From: Cochliopodium minus
Taxonomy: Eukaryota; Discosea; Himatismenida; Cochliopodiidae
DNA length: 64,000 nucleotides
Direction of reading: 5' to 3'
NCBI GenBank assembly: GCA_024220525.1
Contig: JAMYWO010000104.1
Span: forward strand, 50,266 to 114,265
The notes under the pieces were generated by a model that searched no databases, had not been told where the DNA came from, and was given only the letters and a program-made list of their open reading frames with translations. The translations under genes and the position numbers were made by a program. Positions 31,054 to 43,526 of the stretch are shown here, in pieces. Each line of letters starts with the position of its first letter. Positions within the stretch are counted from its first letter, which is position 1.

Positions 31054-34000
31054 ATGATGCAACCAGTGGATAATGATGATCCATTCAATGATTTTTCAGA
31101 TTCAAATAATAATAATCAACAGCAAGAATTTGATGAAATGGGAGAACCAATTAATCCAACATCCAATAATCAAGAAGATGATGACGATCCATTTGGAAGA
31201 CCAACATCTAATAAAGATGTATCTTCATTATTTGGTGATGTGGACGATGATCCATTTGGATCATCTGTTTTTAATAACCAAAATAATAATATGAACATCA
31301 ATTCTAATTATTTTGATGATCCATTTAATCCAACGAATGATAATGAACAAAATGGAGAAGAGGGGAATATTATTCAACAAAATAATCAAAATGAGGCATT
31401 TAATGAAAGAAATAATAAAAATAATTTCAATAATGAGGATGATGTTGAAGGAGATTCGAATGAAGATAACATAGAATCTCAAAATAAAACTATTGTAAAC
31501 ATAAATGAAGAAAATAAAGAAGAATTGTCCCAAGATAATTCCATTTCTCATTCCAGTAAGCCATCATTAGATGATAATGATAATAATGAAGGAAAAAAAA
31601 ATGATGAATCATCTATTTTAGGTGAATCCAAAAAAGAAATAGGTAATATATTTGAATTAAACTTTAAATTGAATCAATCTTTAAAAAAATTAATATTCAA
31701 AGATATCACCACAAATCAATCAGAAAATAATTCTCCCAAATTATTGAAAACAGATAACAGTGAATCCATCAAAACTCCATCCCCTTCTCTTTCTCAAAAT
31801 ACAACGAACCAAGAGAATGACAACCAAGAGGATGTTTCTTCTTTGTTTGGCGAAGATGATAAAAAAAATAAAAGTGAAGATGTTTCGAATTTGTTTGGAG
31901 GTAATACACCTCCAAGAGATGATGTTTCGAATTTGTTTGGAGGAGAAGTTAGTTCAGATCAAAATGAAGATGTTTCCAATTTATTTGGTGGAAGTGATGA
32001 TAAGAATAATACAGAAAATAACAGTGGAGGAGTTTCTTCTTTGCTTGGAGATAACAATAACAACAACAATAAAAGTGAAGATGTTTCTTCTTTGTTTGGA
32101 GGCAATACACCTCCAAGAGATGATGTTTCGAATTTGTTTGGAGGAGAAGTTAGTTCAGATCAAAATGAAGATGTTTCCAATTTATTTGGTGGACAAAGCA
32201 GTTCTAATCAAAATGAAGATGTTTCCAATTTATTTGCTGGAAGTGATGATAAGAATAATACAGAAAATAACAGTGGAGAAGTTTCTTCATTGTTTGGAAA
32301 CTCTAATGAGAATAATTTACAAGAACCAACTCATAATAAAAATATTGCTACCTCAACTCCTACTCAAGAAAAAAAATCGAGCAGTAGTGATGTTTCTTCA
32401 TTGTTTGGTGATTCAGGTGATAAATCTGTGGATGATGTTTCTTCTCTTTTTGGAACACCAGTCGGTACAAATGTAAAGGAAAACAAAAATAATTTAGATG
32501 TTGAAGAAATGCCTGATCTCTTCGGAAACGTTAGTTCTCCTTTTGATTTTTTTTCAAACTTGGGAAACAATAAAAAAGAACAACCCACCAAGAATACCTC
32601 AACCAACAATAATATACAATCTAATAATAACAATAATGACAACCTTTGGGGTAGTTCTAATAAAAATGTAGATTTTTCTGATATGATAGGACTCAACAAG
32701 GAAGGAACAAAGAACACTAATCCTCCACTTCAACAGAATAACCAAGCTAAAACGAATCAACTCAATTTTTTTCAGCCTAACATCCAACAAAAAGAACAAC
32801 CAACCAACAACAAGCCTGTTTTCTTCCAACCAAACCTGAATCAACTAAAAGAACAACCAAAACCAACTCAAACTTTTTCAAATAACCTTCAAAAGAATGA
32901 ATCTCCTCCAGTAAAGAAACAAACTCCCATCAACTTTTTTGATCCTTCTAATCAAAAACCACCAACTACCAACCAAACGAACATCCAACAAAAAGGGACG
33001 AGCAGTCCTTCCACCAATAGAAATCCAATCAATTTTTTTGAACAAGATATCAAACAGCAACAACCCAAGAAAACAATCAATTTCAATCAAGAGATTCCCA
33101 GCCCTCTCTTTAACAACAAAAATAATCCACCTCCGAATGATCCTATCAAATCTCAACTTCCTTCCGACAATAAACCTCTAAATAACAATAATAGCAACAT
33201 TAATTTAAATAATAATAAACCAACACAAAAGTTGAACTTCTTTGATCCCGAACCTAAAAAAGAAGTTAAAACATCCAAAGAAGTTTTCGATGAAGTTCCT
33301 TTGTTTGATAAAGATGACAATGAAAAACCTCCCATTTATGAAACCAGCACAAAGACACCAGAAAGAATAGAAAAGAAACCCACTCAAAAGCTCAACTTCT
33401 TCGATCCTTCCAACAACAAGTTTGATCAAACTCCATTGAAGCAACAAAGTCAAAAAGTTCAAAAAAAGAATAATTTTGATTTCCAACAGCCCAACTTTTC
33501 CCAAAAAACAAAAAATTCAATGGGTGGTTTGGATGAAGAAGGAGACTTTGTTGACGTCAACATTAATTCTAGCCAAGAATTCTTCGAGGATGAAAGTAAC
33601 GTCACTTTCACTCCAAAACCTAAATCTCATCAAGAAACTCCCAGCAAAGGCAACTCATCATTCTTTGAGCCTACTCCAAGAAAAGAAGAATACCAAAATG
33701 AAAAAAGATCTCTTTTTAAAAGCCAGGACAGTGTTCCTGTGAAACAACAATCCAGCAACAATGACCCCCTTCATTTCTCCACGGATTCCTTTTTCAACGA
33801 GAACTATCAAGAAGAAAACAAACCCAAGTACGAAGACTTTAGAAATCCCCCCAAAAACTACGAGTTCATCAAAAGAGATTACGAACACAAAGGATCCCAC
33901 CCCATCTTTTGCTTCGGAATGAACGGAAACTTTGTCACCGTGTTTCCTCCCAAAGATGTGAGCTACACTGCAACTTACCACGCCAACATCACCAACACAA

Positions 34001-37000
34001 GGACACTTCTGCAAAAGACCAAGCACTTCCAACAGATGACAGAATTCGTCGGGCCACTCAACAAAGCACCCAAACAAAAGTTGTTGGACTTTATCAAGAA
34101 CAAAATAGAAAACGTCGAACATCATTCCAACGTGGAGAAAGAAGAAGCTCAAATCCTCTTGTGGGAACTCCTCAAACTCATGGTCAAACACGAAGGAACT
34201 CTTTCCACCATCGCCACCCAAAAGGAAATCGTCAATGACAAGACAGATACACTCGATCAGCTCACCAATCTGTTGAAGTCTAATCTTAAGGGTTACTCGA
34301 GCTTTTTGGGCGACAACAAGAAAAAACTTTTGTTGAAGCCCAGGGATCCTACTGAGGAGGAACACTTCCTCCAAAACTTGCAGGGCCTCCTTTCTCAGGG
34401 CAAGGCAAAGGAAGCTGTCGATCTTGCTGTCGAGAGTCGCATGTGGGAGCATGCTATCTACATCGCAAGACAAATTGATGTTCAAATATTAAATAACGTA
34501 AAACAAAAACCTAATTTTCATTTAATTTTCTTCATTTTATTTACTGTTTTTTTTATTTTTTTTTAATATTTTTTATTATTTTATTTTTTATTAATTTTTT
34601 TTTTTATTTTTCATTTTTTAATTTAATTTTCTTCATTTTTTCATTTTTTAATATTAAATAATTCTTTTTTATTTAATTTTAATTAATTTTTTTTTTTATT
34701 TTTATTAAATTTTTATTTTTATTTTTTTTTTTAAAATATTTTCCATTTAGGTCATGGCCAAATTCGCAAATGAAGGTTCTTCTGTTGATGGATCTCCATT
34801 AAAAACATATTTTTTGCTCACATCAGGACAAATTCAAAACATTTTCAATGAAAATGATCCCAAAAACTTTATTGCAAATTGGAGAGAACATCTTTCTATG
34901 ATCATCTCCAATAGAAGCAGCAACAAAGCTGCCATCATTGGCAAAATTGGTGATATTTTATGGACCAAAATGAGAATACCTGAAGCTGCTCATTTTTGTT
35001 ACATTTTGTCTGGTAAAAAAAAATTTAAATTTAAAAACAATTAATAAAAATAAATGAAAATAAAAAAAATATGAACAAAAAAAAAATAAAAAATAAAAAT
35101 AAAAATAAAAATAAAAATAAAAATAAAAATAAAAATAAAAATAAAAATAAAATAAAAAAATATGAACAAAAAAAAGAATAAAAAATGTAAAATATAAAAA
35201 ATATAAAAAATAAAAAAATATGAACAAAAAAAAGAATAAAAAATGTAAAATATAAAAAATATAAAAAATATTGAAATATTAAAATTAAAATAAATTACAA
35301 ATAAACAAAAAATAAAATATAAATGAAAAAAATAAAATATAAATGAATATAAAAATCAGTAATAAAATAAGATAAATATAAAAAATATAATATAAATGAA
35401 AAAAATAAAAATTTAAATGAATATAAAAATCAGTAATACAAAATAAAATATTAAATGAATATAAAAATCAGTAATAAAATATAAAATATTGAAATATTAA
35501 AATTAAAATAAATTACAAATAAACAAAAAATAAAATATCAATGAAAAAATAAAAATTTAAAAAAAAATAAAAAAATAAAAATAAGTAATAAAATAAGATA
35601 AACATAAAAATATAATACAAAATAAAAATTATCGTTAAAAAAAAAATTTTAGGAACAAATTTGATGTCTATTGAGGATCCAAGAGCAAGAATCGTTTTGA
35701 TTGGAGGAGACCACAAACTCAAGAAAAACACATTCATGAATGACCTGGAAAACTTCCAAAGAACAGAAATATGAATACTGCCTCTCTTTGGCTAATGCTC
35801 AATACTACTTGCCTCAATTTCAAGTCTACAAGTATCATTACGCCACAATGCTCGCTGAAATGGGTCTTGTTGATCAAGCTCTTTCTTATTGTAAATCTAT
35901 TGAGTAAGAAATTATTTTTTGTTAATTTTTTTATTTTTTTATATTTTTATTATTTTAAATTTTAATTTTTTTTTAATTGAATTTTATTTTATTTTTATTT
36001 TTTATTATTTATTTCTTATTTTTATTTTTTATGTTTATTCTTATTCTTTATTTTATTTTTCGTTTATTTTTATTTTTTATTTTTATTTTTATTTTTATTT
36101 TTTATGTTTATTCTTATTACATCTTATTTTTCGTTTATTTATTTTATTTGAAATAATTTTAATATTATTTTTTAATTTTTTAATTTTATTTTTTAATTTT
36201 TTAATTTTATTTAAAATTTGCTTAATTCATTTTTTCTCTTTTTAAAAGATCAATCATCAGCGAAACACACAACAGTTTCAAGTATAACGCGTGGTTGAGA
36301 AGAAATTTGGCAGATTTCAAAGAAAGACTCACCACTGAAAACTTTTTCTTGAAAACAGGCTCCAACATTTCCAAAAATCTCGTTTCTGGCTTCGGAAGGT
36401 TACTCACCGGAACTCTTAGCACCATTTTGGGTAAATAAAAAACATGATTTTAAAAAGAATTTATTTTAATTTTATTTTTATTTTTTATTTTTATTTTAAT
36501 TTTAAAATAAATTTTTATTTTTTATTTCAAATTTTAATTTTTACATTAATTTTGTTTTAATTTAAATTTTTTGTTAACATATTTTATTTATTTTTTTAAT
36601 TTTTTGTATTTCTTGTAGTCATATTTAATTCATTTGTTATTTTTTTATTTTTCATTTTTGTAATCATATTTTAACTTTATTTTTTCATTTTTTTATTTAT
36701 TATTTTATAATTTGTTTTTTTTAATTTTTTATTTTTATAAAGGACCAGAAAAGGAGGAAGAAGAAAACAAACAAAACGAAACACCAAGCAAAAATACACC
36801 TCCAAAAAATCCAAGCAACACCGGAAACAACATGATGACTCCTCTCAACACCAACAAAACCAGAAACGCAAACGAAACTTTCATGACTCCCCTCACCTCT
36901 GGCCACAAATCCCCTCCTACTCCTGAGTATTATAACAACCAAAAGAAAGAAGAGAAGGCTCTCAGAGAAAAAGAAGAAGAGCAAAAGCTTAAAGGTGAAA

Positions 37001-38412
37001 ACTAAATTCCAAAAACAAATATTTTGTTATATTTTATTTTATTTTTTGTTGAGATTATTTTATTTTCTTGGGATTATTATATTTATTTATTATTTCCAAT
37101 TATTCTATTTTTTTTATTGAGATTGTTTTAATATATTTAGTCGAATTTCTTTAATTTTATCAGATTATTTTGATTTTTTTTTGATATTATTACTATTTTA
37201 TTTTAATTATTTTGATTTTATTTATATTTAGTCAAATTTCTTAGATTATTTCATTTTATTTTTTGAGATTATTATTATTTCAAATTATTTTTAGATTATT
37301 TAAACTTTATTTTAAAATTTTTTAAATTTTATTTTTAATTTTATTTATTTCGATATTTAGTAGTTTTATTTTAAAAAAATTTTCTTAAAAAAAAAATAGA
37401 AAAAGAGAAAGTAAAAGAATCAGTTTCAGAAGAGAAACCAAAAAAACAAGGATATTTTTCATCGTTTATTAGCAAAATAGTTGGAAGTGGAAGTCAGCCT
37501 AAAAATGAAGTGAATTTGGGAGAATCCAACAAGATGGTCTACAACGAACAGTTGAGGAGATGGATAAGCAGCGATATGGATGTCACCAAGTTGATTCAAG
37601 AGATGAAAGATGATGCTCCTCCTTCTGATTTGATGGGAGATGACGAAGAAGTTGATAAGCCCGTTCAAAATAAAAACGAGCCTGTTCAAACCTTTAATCC
37701 ATATAATATTAACAATAACAAGAACAATGACAAGAATAAAAACATCTTTAACAATAAAAATGACAATAACAACAATAATGGAAATAATTTTAACAATGAC
37801 AATCTTAACAACAATAATTCTTTTAATAATAATAGAAGCAGATCTACTCCCATGCTTGTCAACAGATTTTCTAATGACAAAGTCAAACCTTCTATTTCCA
37901 ATGACAACTCTGTTCAAGAAAGTGATAATTTATCAGAAACTTCCTCCAACGACTCTTCTCCTAGCATGTTTCAACCTCCTTCCACTCCTATCAACAACAA
38001 CCCCACCAACAAAAGAGGAGCTAAAAAGGGAAGAGTTTACTTGGATCACACTGGCAACCTGAGAAGCGCCACTAACCAAAGTTCTTCCAACGAAATGAAA
38101 CCAAAACAATTCAACATGTTCCAACCCGTTTTCGTCCCTCCCACAGTCGAAGAAACCCAACAAAACAACCCAACTAATGAAGAACAACCAAGTCTCTCTG
38201 ATGATAATAACAACCCCACTGAAAATCAAAATAATGGTTCTGGTGATGTTCCTAGTGATGATCCTCCTCTTGATGATGATCTCCCTCCTGGTGACGTCAA
38301 TGAGAATGAGGACAATCATCTCCCTCCTGTTGACGACTTTGATGATTCAAACAGTCTTCTTGGTGGGGACATCAGACCCAAAAATTTAAAGTTTGAAGAA
38401 GATTTCATTTAG
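31054..38412 (+). CDS. SEC16: Sec16, COPII coat scaffold at ER exit sites
   Basis: Six exons, about 31054-34497, 34751-35012, 35653-35903, 36249-36430, 36743-36994 and 37400-38412. The N-terminal half is disordered and Asn/Gln-rich, with DPF motifs, about 13 copies of a DVSSLFG/VSNLFGG motif and several NFFDP-like motifs. The central conserved domain has HPIFCFGMNGNFVTVFP and EAQILLWELLKLMV. The ACE1-like helical domain has SRMWEHAIYIARQID, VMAKFANEGSSVDGSPLKTY, IGDILWTKMRIPEAAHFCYI and VLIGGDHKL. The C-terminal segment includes ESNKMVYNEQLRRW, as in other Sec16 proteins. The protein organises Sec13/31 and Sec23/24 at ER exit sites. In exon 3 the frame changes near 35773 within TEIYEYCLSLAN, which looks like a two-base loss in an AT run. 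Confidence 0.93.
31840..32460 (+). repeat. Coding repeats in SEC16: DVSSLFG/VSNLFGG motif array
   Basis: Within SEC16 exon 1 a short motif, acidic residue-Val-Ser-Ser/Asn-Leu-Phe-Gly, recurs about a dozen times. A longer unit (GNTPPRDDVSNLFGGEVSS, then QNEDVSNLFGG) is duplicated at about 31900-31990 and 32100-32190 with almost identical DNA. It looks like recent internal duplication of a linear binding motif. Confidence 0.85.
35085..35480. repeat. A/T tandem repeats inside SEC16 intron 2
   Basis: The 640-base second intron of SEC16 contains a period-6 AAAAAT array at about 35085-35152. Longer imperfect direct repeats follow: a unit beginning ATGAACAAAAAA is seen twice at about 35160-35275, and a unit with AAATGAATATAAAAATCAGT is seen three times at about 35340-35475. 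No coding content. Confidence 0.75.
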
Positions 38413-38510
38413 AAAAAAAAACAAAAAAAAAAAATGTCAACTATTAAAAATTATTAATTTACTTTTTTACTTTTTTTAATTTATAATTTATAATTATTTT
38501 ATAATACATT

Positions 38511-39701
38511 TTAAATTTTTTCTTCAAAATTCCATCTGTTCAATTCCTTGCTTACTTTCAACAAATCATTTTTCTTTTCTTTAATCTCATCAACCAAATC
38601 ATCTTTCTTGTTGTTCTTTTTGTATTCGGCGTGGAGATCATGGATCTCATTGCGCAACTTTTTTATTTCCTCCAACAATTCATTACGAGTCTTGGATCGA
38701 TCATCCTTCTTGACTGTATTACTTTTCTCTTCTTTTTCTTTCTTTTTTTCGATTTCTTTATCATTTTTTTTGATGTTTGCTTTATCTTTTTTATTTTCTT
38801 TCTTTTTAAGAATATCGTCTTTACCCCTTTTTGTCTTTCCTATTTCTTTATCTTTTTTGATACTTTTCAGATCTTTTTCTTTTTTATTTCCATCTTTCAA
38901 ATTAAATTTAATATTTCAATTTAAAGCATTAAAATTTAGATAAAGACAATGAAAATATACATTATATAGGAAGAGTTAAATAATATTGAATTAATTACCA
39001 ATTATCACTGTATCCTTCTTTTTGGAATCTTTAACCACTATAACCTTTTTTTTAACATCTTTTTCATTTTTGTTTTCTTTTTGTTTGACCTCATCCTTTT
39101 CCCCCTCTTTAAATTTATCCTTTCCATCAGTATCCTCCATATCTTTATCAGAATTTTTCATATCCCCCTTATCTTTCCCATTGGAAGGTTTATCATCCTC
39201 ATCTCCTTTCTCTTCCTTCTTGTTGAAATACTGGTTGATTTTGGTCTTTATCTTCTTTTTATTGTTGAATTTGAGCATCTTCGCTTCGAAATTGTCTGTC
39301 TCGAATTCATCCACCCATTCCACATCCTTATGAATATCCTCCTTCTTATCATAATTCGGTTTATCATCGATTTTCGAAGAAATGAACAGATATGGCAGCG
39401 AGATCACCTTATTCTTTTCCCTCCTCAATCTATCTTGCTCTTCTTTGTGAATAAGTGTTGTGGATTTTATTGTTTTCTCTTTGGCAAAATAATTTCTTAT
39501 ATCTTTCACATTTTTGAGATCATTATCATTCTCCTTCTTTTCATCTTTGGATGCTCTCTTCTTCTTTTTATTTGCCCCATTATCCTTTCCACTATCCTTC
39601 TTATTTTTTTTATTCTTTTTTATCTCGTTTGATGATCTCTTCTTTTTATTGCCATTTACCGATTGGATGGTGAAAGGATGTTTCTTTTTCTCATTCTCCA
39701 T
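38511..39701 (-). CDS. Lysine/glutamate-rich protein of unknown function with two DIRNYF-like motifs
   Basis: Two exons on the minus strand, 39701 to about 39000 and about 38894 to 38511, starting MENEKKKHPFTIQSVNG and ending with a coiled coil (ELLEEIKKLRNEIHDLHAEY). The sequence is highly charged with many KKK/KEK runs typical of nuclear proteins. Two short motifs, VKDIRNYF and TKINQYF, each flanked by basic residues, resemble degenerate PCNA-interacting (PIP-like) peptides. A small conserved-looking patch is present in the middle (VISLPYLFISSKI, VEWVDEFETDNFEAKML). I do not recognise the family. It is convergent with SEC16, with about 100 bases between stops. Confidence 0.7.
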
Positions 39702-39958
39702 TTGATAAAGAAAATAAGAAACAAAATCCTCTCAATTTTTTTTTCTTTTTTGAAGAATATTCATTTTTAGTTAAATATAGAATTGAAATCGTTTTAATAG
39801 TTAATAAATTTCCTTTTATTGGTGAAGATGTTAATTTATCAATTCTTGGCTTCAAATTCTCAAAAATTTAAAAAAAAAAAAAGGGAAAGGGCAGATTGTT
39901 CTTATGTGAGATTCTTTATAAAATAAATTTATCTTTTTTTTACCAATATTTTATAAAG

Positions 39959-41545
39959 GGAATCAAAAGAAAAAGAGAATGAATTGATTGATATCTTATT
40001 GAAAGATAAATATTATCAAAAAGGTATTCTTTTTGATTCTCAATTTTATTTTATTTTATTTCTATTCAGAAAATTTCAATGAAGGAGATTTCAAATTGGC
40101 AATAGCAATGAGTGTTGAGGAAATAAAAATTTTAATTGAAGAACAAAATTATGATATTTTAAGAAAAAATTATTACCAAGATATCCCACTTCATTATTGC
40201 TTTTCATTCAACCAAAATTCTGAAGTGATTAAAACATTGATTGAAGAATACAAAGTAGATGCAAATATTAAAGGAAATGAAGGAATTACTCTATTTAGTG
40301 AGGCATGCCGGAGAAATAATAATTTGAAAATAATTAAGTATTTAGTAGAAAAAGTAAAATGTGATGTAAACAGTAAATTTGCTTCAGATAAAACTATCCT
40401 TCATCATGCCTGTTCCAAAAATAATTTGGATGTTGTGCGGTATTTAATTGAAAATGCAAAGTGTGATGTTAATTTAAAAGATGAATTTAACTGCACCATT
40501 CTCCATGAAGCTTGTTTAAATAACAATTTTGAAACAGTTAAGTAAGGATATTGTACTTCAGATTTTGTTTCAATTAATACTTCTAATTTGCTTTCATAAA
40601 AGATATTTGATTGAAGAAGTAAAATGTGATATAAATGCAGTTAATAATTTTAATGGAACTATCCTTCAATGTGCTAGTAATAAAGGAAACAACACTGAAT
40701 TAATGAAATACTTAATAGAAGATGTTAAATGCGATATAAATGTTCTCAAATATGAAGGAAGTAGCATTCTTCATGTTGCTAGTACGGGATCCAACTTGGA
40801 AACTATTAAATATTTGATCAAAATAAAACAGGACATCAATTTAAGGAATGATTATGGAAGAACTTTCTTTCACAATATCTTTGCAAACAAAAATGTGAGT
40901 GTTGAAATGGTAAAATATTTAGTTGAAACAGTGAAATGTGATCCAAAGTCGGTTACTTACAAAAATAATTCTTCTCTCCATTATGCTTGTCTTTTATGTA
41001 AAAATACTCAAGTGATAAAATACTTGGTAGAAGAAGGAAAATGTGATATTAATTTGAGAAATGATGAAGGGAACACTCCTCTTTATGAATTGTTTCGTCA
41101 CCAAAATGTTGAATCAATTAAATATTTGATAGAAACGAAAAGTGAAATTAATATTTTGATAAACAACAAACCATTGTTCCATTATTACTTTGAAAAAATC
41201 AAACCTTGTCAAAGCTATGATTCTTTATTTTCCACCATGATCTTTTTACTTCATGCAAAGCTTGATTTTAATTACGTCAATCAAAAAAACCAAACTTACA
41301 AACAAGTTTTGAATGGAAATAATTCTGCTTTTGTGAAAATTTTTGAAGAAATAGAAAACAAAACTTTATGGAATCCTTCTCTCCACTCTATCTTTCCAAG
41401 AGAAATCAAAAAGAGGGTGGAATATTTTTTGCTCTCACTGAAAGTGAATTGTTCTTTTCAGAGGGTTTTCAAAATACCCAAATATCTTTCTTTTGATATC
41501 ATAAATAATTTTGTATCTTCTGATTTGATCCATGTTGGAAATTAA
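39959..41545 (+). CDS. Ankyrin-repeat protein (first of two adjacent), 5' exon unresolved
   Basis: Exons about 39959-40023, 40070-40541 and 40603-41545. A short intron (40542-40602) joins FETVK to YLIEEVKCDINAV, so the apparent frame change near 40540 is splicing. At least eight ankyrin-type units are seen, each around YLIEEVKCDIN with TILH or SSLHYAC starts. The C-terminus has LHSIFPREIKKRVEYFLLSL and IPKYLSFDIINNF, a helical tail also seen in the next gene. The first coding exon, which must lie between 39702 and 39958, was not identified; the exon at 39959 needs a phase-1 donor. Function unknown; a protein-interaction scaffold is likely. Confidence 0.75.
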
Positions 41546-41673
41546 AAATGAAAAGTAAGATCAATCCTTTGTTTTCTTAAGATTCTGGAATTGATCTTTA
41601 TTAAATTGAAATAAAGATATCTTGAAACCAAAATAAAAAAATATAAAAAAAATTAAAACCTGTTATTTCAAAA

Positions 41674-43452
41674 ATGATCGAAAAACCCAAAGATAGGATA
41701 TCCCAAATGATGGAAATGTTGAATCAAATAGGGGAATGTAATTATAAAAAAAAATTATATAATAATTTTGCTTTTTGCGATAAAATATACAATGATCTAT
41801 AAATATTTGTATTTTTGTTGATTGTATCCAAGTTATAATGGATGATCCAATTTTATAATAATTTTCTTTTTTCAAATTATATTATAGATCCAAACGAAAA
41901 AGACCTTGAATTGGCCACTATTTCAAGCAACTTGAAAGGATATTTGGATGTTAAATTTACCTCAGATAATATCAACCCTATTCGTTATATGCTCATGTTC
42001 AATCCCAATAAAGAGATTATATCTGGGGTATTGGAAGAGTTTCATATAGATAAAAGCCATCTTATCAATAACAAACCAATCCTCCATATCGCCAGCATGT
42101 TCAACAGCAATCCTGAAGTTCTCAAGCTCTTGATTGAAAAAATTGGGTGTGATCCAAATGCCAAGGAAGAAATTACACAAAACCAACCAATCCATTATGC
42201 AAGCATGTTCAACAGCAATCCTGAAGTTCTCAAGATCTTGATTGAAGCTAAATGTGATATGAATTCTCTTTCAAGGAAATACACTCCTGTATATTTTGCT
42301 TGTCTCACAAAGAATTCTAATGCAATTAAATTCTTGAATGAAGCCAAATGCGATCTCTCAATGGTTCTACAAGAATCCATCAAGAAAAAAAATTTGGATA
42401 ATGTGAAGATAGCAATCCTGAATAAAGCTGATTTGAATCATAAAGGTGAATCTTTTTATATATTAATTTTATATTTTTTCCCATATTTTTTTATATTTTT
42501 TATATCAATAAAATAACCCTTTTAATAATTAGGCCAAAATGGTGATTCTCCTCTTCACATAGCATGCAAAAAACCCCTAGAGAATTTGGAATGTATCAAG
42601 TTGCTTGTTGAACACAAAAGCAATCTATTACAGGAGAATCTTCACCTCAAAACATCCCTCAGTTACCTTCTTTTGAAATCTGGTTTCAATTATCTCAAGG
42701 AAATCCTTGATTGCAAAATAGACTTCAACCAAGATGTGGATGTTGAACTTCATGTTTCAAAGCCATTCTTCCATGCATTACTTTTTGAAATTATGAATAT
42801 CATAAGTACTGAACAGATGAAGGAGGTTTTGATCACTTTAGCATGTTTAGGGACCGATTTCAACTTGAAGGACAATGAAAGAAGAACAACGAAACAAGTA
42901 TTGAATCGAAAACTTGACAATGAATCAAAACCTTCAGGATATCTTTTGGACAATCTTAAGAAAGGTACCTTTTTGAATCAGGGAAACTTTTCAAAGTGCC
43001 CCTCAAGTACCAAAGAGATTATCATGACTCTCCTCATTATCTTGAAACGTAACAGAAATAACCACAACATCATTTTTCCTAAACCATTGTTTTTTCGCAT
43101 CATCAATCTCTTTCTCATTTTGCCATACGACCACGATGAAGATGGGCCTGAACACCTTCTTGAATTGAAAGCCAATGATCCTAGTTCAAGTGAAACCTCA
43201 AGTGGATCTTTATCACCAACACACGAACTCCTTTCCAAATTTTCTTTTCCAGACTCTCCTGTAAAAGATATCAAAGTTGATGAAATACAAAAAGCTGACA
43301 ATGAAGATATCAAAGATCTATATTTGGAGATGAATTCTATACGTGATGAGTTTGAAGATGATTTCAACAAAGTTGATGACAGCATCGAAGATGAAAATAA
43401 TGAAGATGACTACAGCAGCGAAGGTGACGAGATCAACGAAGATGACAATTAA
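41674..43452 (+). CDS. Ankyrin-repeat protein (second of two adjacent)
   Basis: Exons about 41674-41737 (MIEKPKDRISQMMEMLNQIG), 41888-42445 and 42533-43452. Ankyrin units include HIASMFNSNPEVLKLLIEK and HYASMFNSNPEVLKILIEA, two neighbouring repeats with nearly identical DNA, and SPLHIACKKPLENLECIKLL. The tail (STKEIIMTLLIILKRN, then FPKPLFFRIINLF) matches the end of the upstream ankyrin gene, so both are probably an old tandem pair. The last 110 residues are a Ser-rich and then strongly acidic segment not found in the first gene. Function unknown. Confidence 0.82.
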
Positions 43453-43526
43453 TAGGACTAATTTGTTTTCTTTTGAAAATAAAAAAAAATGACAAATAAA
43501 TCAAATTTTCTTTATTTTTTACAAAA

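Noticed and set aside
31760-32476. Second + strand frame inside SEC16 repeats
   Set aside because: Alternate frame of the DVSSLFG repeat array; its repetitive look comes from the real frame.
33658-34485. Minus-strand open frame of about 275 codons
   Set aside because: Antisense shadow of the conserved SEC16 central domain; no start context, introns or recognisable domain.
39081-39632. Hydrophobic + strand open frames opposite the lysine-rich gene
   Set aside because: Antisense of AAA/GAA lysine and glutamate codons gives TTT/TTC runs; not a membrane protein.
40530-40610. Apparent frameshift in the first ankyrin gene
   Set aside because: A 61-base GT-AG intron joins ETVK to YLIEEVKCD in phase, so the gene is not broken here.
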